Assembly: GCA_003216195.1 (NCBI GenBank)
Contig: QCJF01000009.1
Coordinates: 1 to 57,204, forward strand
Direction of reading: 5' to 3'
Source: Pelagibacteraceae bacterium AG-404-P08
GTDB taxonomy: Bacteria; Pseudomonadota; Alphaproteobacteria; HIMB59
Length of the DNA stretch: 57,204 bases
Shown piece after piece: positions 53,791-57,204 of the stretch. A model generated the notes under the pieces. It was given only the letters and a program-made list of their open reading frames with translations. It was not told where the DNA came from and did no database searches. How positions within the stretch are numbered: position 1 is the first letter of the stretch; each line of letters starts with the position of its first letter. The translations under genes and the position numbers were made by a program.

Positions 53791-56129
53791 TAGTTTTTTA
53801 GCCTTCTCCCCGTAGACAACATTGCATGGATCCTATCCCTCGTCTTATTGGATTGTATTAAATTTATCAAAGACTGTCGCTCTAAATCATAAAGATCAGC
53901 TTCCAACAATTCTTTTGATTTAGTTGTATCACCCCCGCTAAGTACGGTTGCTAAATGAAGACCAATATCAACATCATAGCCAAAAATGATCTTTTTTTGC
54001 TCTAAATCCAATAAAACTTGGTGCATTTTCTCTTTTACCTCATGTCCGCTTAGTGTGAACTTTGGCTTTTCAGGAGCTGAATATCCATTCTTTAATAATG
54101 ATACTTGATTAAAAGCCTCCACAAGGAGATTATCTCTATTTAAAACAAAAATATCATCATCTAGAAAAAATTTATGCTTTTTAGCTTGCAATGGGGAATG
54201 GGCCATTAGGCCATATCCTATAATATCAAATACTTGAAGAGCTGCTTGATCATGGTCATTTAAATACTTTTTGTCTTGTACCCATCTCCATAATAATTCT
54301 TTACACCCACCGCCACCTGGAACAAGGCCAACACCTGTCTCTACTAAACCTAAAGTACTATTCATGTGAGCAACCATCTTAGAAGTTTGACATGCTACTT
54401 CAAAACCACCTCCAATTGCTAAACCTGCTACCGCACTAACTGTTGGTTTCGAAGCATATTTCATTTTCATACACGCAGATTGAAAATCAGATAGGTATTT
54501 ATCTATACCTTTCCAATCTTTCACGTCAGCTAAACCAATCATGGTATTTAAATCAGCACCTGCAGAGAAATTCATAGCCTCATTATAAACAACTAGTCCT
54601 TGATAATTATCTTGTTCAAGACGGTTAACTGACTCCTCTAGAATTTTCATTGCATCTGCGTTTAAAGCATTTGCCTTAGTGTGAAATTCACAACACAGTA
54701 TCTTCTGTTCTCGAGGTTCATCATTAAATTGCCAAATAGTTGCAGCAAAATTTCGAGATAATGGATTTGCATATTTTTTGTGGTCACCTAATCGGCGAAC
54801 TCCCGCTCCTCTAGAGATAAACTTCATGCCTGCTTCATGATTATAGGCACGCGAAGAAGTAGAGTCATAAGGTTCTTGTTTTAATCTAATCATAGTTGTA
54901 AGTAATTCTGGCACTTCTTGTTTTTCATCTTGAAGTCGCTGAACAAATTTGGTGAGCCCGTACTCATTTAATAATTCAAATGGCCCTTCATTCCAGTTAA
55001 ATCCCATACGAAGAGCATCATCTATGTCTGTCACCTTTGATGAAACTTCAGGAATGCAAAAAGCGCTATAATTAATGATTTTTGCTAGAACTGCAAAAGC
55101 ATATCGACCGTACTCACTATCATCATCAAGAAGTGCTTTAATGCCCTCTTTCTCAACTCTTCTTGCGATTTCTAAATCTACTTTATCAAAATCATAATAA
55201 CTCATGTCTGAAGTATTCATGGCTTTAACATGTTCATCAGCTTCAACAATTGTTGTTTGATAAAAACCACCAGGACCCTTATTTCCATTATAGCCTTTAT
55301 CAAGTAACTGCTCGACTAAAGGATGAGGTTTCACTACATCCATAAAAGGGTCATCTTCTTGTAATTCTTTTTTAAAACTTGCAAGGACATCTTTCATCAA
55401 ATCAATACCTATAAGGTCATATAATCCAAAAACGCCTGTTTTAGGAATTCCTAATGGTCGGCCAAATAAGGCATCAGCTATTTCTACTGGAAGGCCTCGC
55501 TCTAATGCTTCATACATCGCAACCTGCATTGCATACACACCAATTCGATTACCAATAAAACCAGGGGTATCATTACAATTGACAATTCCTTTGCCTAGCT
55601 CATTTTTACAAAAATCGCGAAGTCCGCCCATCTTATCTTTATTCATGGTTGGTGTTTCAACGATCTCTAATAATCTCATAAATCGGACAGGATTAAAAAA
55701 GTGAGTAATACAAAAATCTGCTTTCATGTTATCAGACATCTCTTGTGTCAGAATTGAAAGAGGAATTGTCGAAGTATTAGATGAAATAATAGAGTTGGGG
55801 CTGCGAACTTTATCAATTTGGGAGTAAAGTTTGTGTTTGATATCGATGCGCTCAACAACAGCTTCTATGACCCAATCCGCATCTTTAATTTCATCAAAAT
55901 CATCGTCGAGGTTACCGGGTTTGATGTGTTCTAGACGAGAGCGCTCCACTAAAAGAGGAGGGTCAGACTTTTTGATAATATCAATCGCATTTTCAGATAT
56001 TTGGTTGGGTTTGTCTTTGCCTTTGAGATCAAGCAAAACCACTTGGCGGTTAGAATTAGCTAAATGTGCAGCAATACCTGAGCCCATTGTACCTGCACCT
56101 ATTACAACAATTTTTTTAAAAGTATCCAT
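53790..56129 (-). CDS. Bifunctional 3-hydroxyacyl-CoA dehydrogenase / enoyl-CoA hydratase
   Basis: 779 residues from the ATG at 56129; the frame extends 30 codons upstream with a spurious hydrophobic stretch. Order: 3HCDH_N with VVIGAGTMGSGIA (about 8-20), 3HCDH catalytic part with ITHFFNPVRFMRLLEI (about 140-155; His of HxxxP), a second 3HCDH-like helical part, then a crotonase domain (about 500-690) with SAGADLN and AIGGGFEVAC plus GVGLVPGGGG. This fused order, dehydrogenase first, is unlike E. coli FadB but common in alphaproteobacteria. It acts in fatty-acid beta-oxidation. Coupled to the acyl-CoA ligase gene. Confidence 0.93.
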   Translation of the reverse strand: MDTFKKIVVIGAGTMGSGIAAHLANSNRQVVLLDLKGKDKPNQISENAIDIIKKSDPPLLVERSRLEHIKPGNLDDDFDEIKDADWVIEAVVERIDIKHKLYSQIDKVRSPNSIISSNTSTIPLSILTQEMSDNMKADFCITHFFNPVRFMRLLEIVETPTMNKDKMGGLRDFCKNELGKGIVNCNDTPGFIGNRIGVYAMQVAMYEALERGLPVEIADALFGRPLGIPKTGVFGLYDLIGIDLMKDVLASFKKELQEDDPFMDVVKPHPLVEQLLDKGYNGNKGPGGFYQTTIVEADEHVKAMNTSDMSYYDFDKVDLEIARRVEKEGIKALLDDDSEYGRYAFAVLAKIINYSAFCIPEVSSKVTDIDDALRMGFNWNEGPFELLNEYGLTKFVQRLQDEKQEVPELLTTMIRLKQEPYDSTSSRAYNHEAGMKFISRGAGVRRLGDHKKYANPLSRNFAATIWQFNDEPREQKILCCEFHTKANALNADAMKILEESVNRLEQDNYQGLVVYNEAMNFSAGADLNTMIGLADVKDWKGIDKYLSDFQSACMKMKYASKPTVSAVAGLAIGGGFEVACQTSKMVAHMNSTLGLVETGVGLVPGGGGCKELLWRWVQDKKYLNDHDQAALQVFDIIGYGLMAHSPLQAKKHKFFLDDDIFVLNRDNLLVEAFNQVSLLKNGYSAPEKPKFTLSGHEVKEKMHQVLLDLEQKKIIFGYDVDIGLHLATVLSGGDTTKSKELLEADLYDLERQSLINLIQSNKTRDRIHAMLSTGRRLKN

Positions 56130-56236
56130 GATTAAGCACGAGATAATAGCAAAAAGAGCCATCGTGTTAAGAGTAATCGAACCCAATTCCAAAATATTTT
56201 GACACAACCAAAAAAACATATAAGTAATGGTTTTTG

Positions 56237-56246
56237 GGAATATTCC
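56237..56246. repeat. 10-base palindrome upstream of hsdR
   Basis: GGAATATTCC is a perfect palindrome 60 bases before the hsdR ATG, in the 176-base divergent gap (56130-56305) with the beta-oxidation gene. It could be an operator half-site pair or chance in AT-rich DNA; no repeat of it was noticed elsewhere in the gap. Confidence 0.3.
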
Positions 56247-56305
56247 TTAGTTTTATAGATCCTTTTAATCTTGGAGATAAACTCAAAGTTTGATTTATTA
56301 AATTT

Positions 56306-57204
56306 ATGAAATTTACCGAGGACTCAAGAGTGAAAATCCCAGCAATACTTCATTGTATGCGCCTAGGTTATGAGTATATTTCTCTAAAAGACCAAATCTA
56401 CGATATAAATGAATCTACAAATATCTTCCCTGAAATTTTTCTTAAAAGTATCCAAAAAATAAATCCTGAACTAAGTCAAAGAGGGGCAAGACAAACTCTC
56501 GATGAAATTTCTTTAGTGCTCGAAAATGAAGATTTAGGCAGGGCTTTTTACAAAAAACTTGTTAATAGGTCTGGTGTTAGGTTGATTGATTTTGATAATT
56601 TTGATCAGAATACTTTTCAAGTAGTGACTGAATTGAAATATAAAAATGGTGAGGATGAATTCCGGCCTGATATAACTCTTCTTATTAATGGTATACCTCT
56701 TGCCTTCATTGAAGTAAAAAAACCTAATAACCGAGATGGTATCCTAGCCGAACATAAACGTATCCAAACCCGCTTTAGAAATAAAAAATTTAGAAATTTT
56801 GCAAACATAACACAGTTGATGATTTTCTCTAATAATATGGATTATGACGAAAGCTCATCATATCCAGTGGAAGGAGCATTTTATGCATCTTCATCTTATG
56901 ATAAAACAAAGTTCAATTATTTTCGTGAGGAGTTTGAGTTCAATCTCGATACTTTGCTTTTGCCAATTAGTGAAAAAGATGAAATCTCAGTTTTAAAAGA
57001 TAATAATCTTATCAGCATCAAAGGCTCACCTGAGTTCGAAAAAAATAAAATGCCTGGAACACCAACAAATCGAATTTGTACCTCACTACTTTGTAAAGAA
57101 AGATTAGCTTTCATATTAGAATTTGCATTTGCCTATGTAGAAGAAGAAGGACTAAAAAAGCATATAATGCGTTATCCTCAGTTGTTTGCAAGTAAGGCTA
57201 TCAC
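56306..57204 (+). CDS. hsdR: Type I restriction endonuclease subunit R (3' end outside window)
   Basis: The reading frame starts at the ATG at 56306 and stays open to the window edge (299 complete codons). VKIPAILHCMRLGYEY (about 9-24), LDEISLVLENEDLGRAFY (about 65-82) and VVTELKYKNGEDEFRPDITL (about 107-126) are HsdR N-terminal features. The PD-(D/E)xK nuclease core is visible: Asp122 in FRPDITLL, then Glu136-Val-Lys138 in FIEVKKPNN. HsdR cuts DNA and translocates it by a helicase motor that would lie beyond the window. hsdM and hsdS are not seen here. The 176 bases upstream hold no gene. Confidence 0.93.
   Translation, partial: MKFTEDSRVKIPAILHCMRLGYEYISLKDQIYDINESTNIFPEIFLKSIQKINPELSQRGARQTLDEISLVLENEDLGRAFYKKLVNRSGVRLIDFDNFDQNTFQVVTELKYKNGEDEFRPDITLLINGIPLAFIEVKKPNNRDGILAEHKRIQTRFRNKKFRNFANITQLMIFSNNMDYDESSSYPVEGAFYASSSYDKTKFNYFREEFEFNLDTLLLPISEKDEISVLKDNNLISIKGSPEFEKNKMPGTPTNRICTSLLCKERLAFILEFAFAYVEEEGLKKHIMRYPQLFASKAI

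Noticed and set aside
55831-56202. 123-codon plus-strand open frame over the start of the beta-oxidation gene
   Set aside because: Antisense shadow; composition and lack of motifs argue against a real gene.
56130-56219. Hydrophobic N-terminal extension of the hydroxyacyl-CoA dehydrogenase resembling a signal peptide
   Set aside because: The family starts just before the GAGTMG motif, matching the ATG at 56129; the enzyme is cytoplasmic.

Overview
The window is a gene-dense, strongly AT-rich (about 30% GC by eye) bacterial chromosome segment. Gene content and order point to a streamlined marine alphaproteobacterium: a sarcosine oxidase soxBDAG set, a DmdA-like GcvT protein, rnd-kdsD-lptC-lptA-lptB, rpsA-ihfB, and trpF-trpB-trpA-accD-folC, with overlapping genes throughout and no intergenic stretch above 300 bases. 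A SAR11-like or HIMB59-like lineage would fit, but I cannot decide this from the sequence alone. Both ends cut genes: soxB at the left and a type I restriction subunit hsdR at the right.

Layout. (1) 1-9905: methylamine and one-carbon oxidation. soxB-soxD-soxA-soxG, a dimethylglycine/sarcosine dehydrogenase-type flavoprotein, a MetF-like reductase and a DmdA-like GcvT-family methyltransferase, closed by a clear terminator. Three proteins carry GcvT-type folate-binding domains, so methyl groups would be passed to tetrahydrofolate. (2) 9960-14029: a small unknown protein, rmuC, and surface-sugar genes (two glycosyltransferases and an epimerase). (3) 13981-23625, all on the minus strand: three glycosyltransferase genes run into infC-rpmI-rplT-pheS-pheT-lepA, then tRNA-Ser(GGA), then a GT32-like gene. 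(4) 23619-32035: an alpha/beta hydrolase, glutamate synthase (gltD-gltB), uppP and an NDUFA9-like reductase. (5) 32071-43949, all on the plus strand: rnd, kdsD, lptC, lptA, lptB, aroA, rpsA, ihfB, pyrF, trpF, trpB, trpA, accD and folC, covering lipopolysaccharide export, translation, aromatic amino acid, pyrimidine, fatty acid and folate synthesis. (6) 44096-57204: a more variable region with a DCC thiol protein, a glutathione S-transferase, a DUF3147-like membrane protein, a DUF4198/HupE metal pair, a 5-oxoproline module (gamma-glutamylcyclotransferase-like gene plus pxpA and pxpBC), a photolyase FAD half followed by a separate photolyase-N-domain-like gene, an acyl-CoA ligase with a bifunctional beta-oxidation enzyme, and the start of hsdR.

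The most noteworthy points are the split and order-swapped photolyase pair, the gamma-glutamyl/5-oxoproline module arranged around a 20-base divergent gap, the tRNA-Ser wedged between two coding regions with 4- and 5-base gaps, and the recurrent use of a shared 4-base stop overlap at convergent gene ends. I saw no insertion sequence, CRISPR array, prophage or rRNA.
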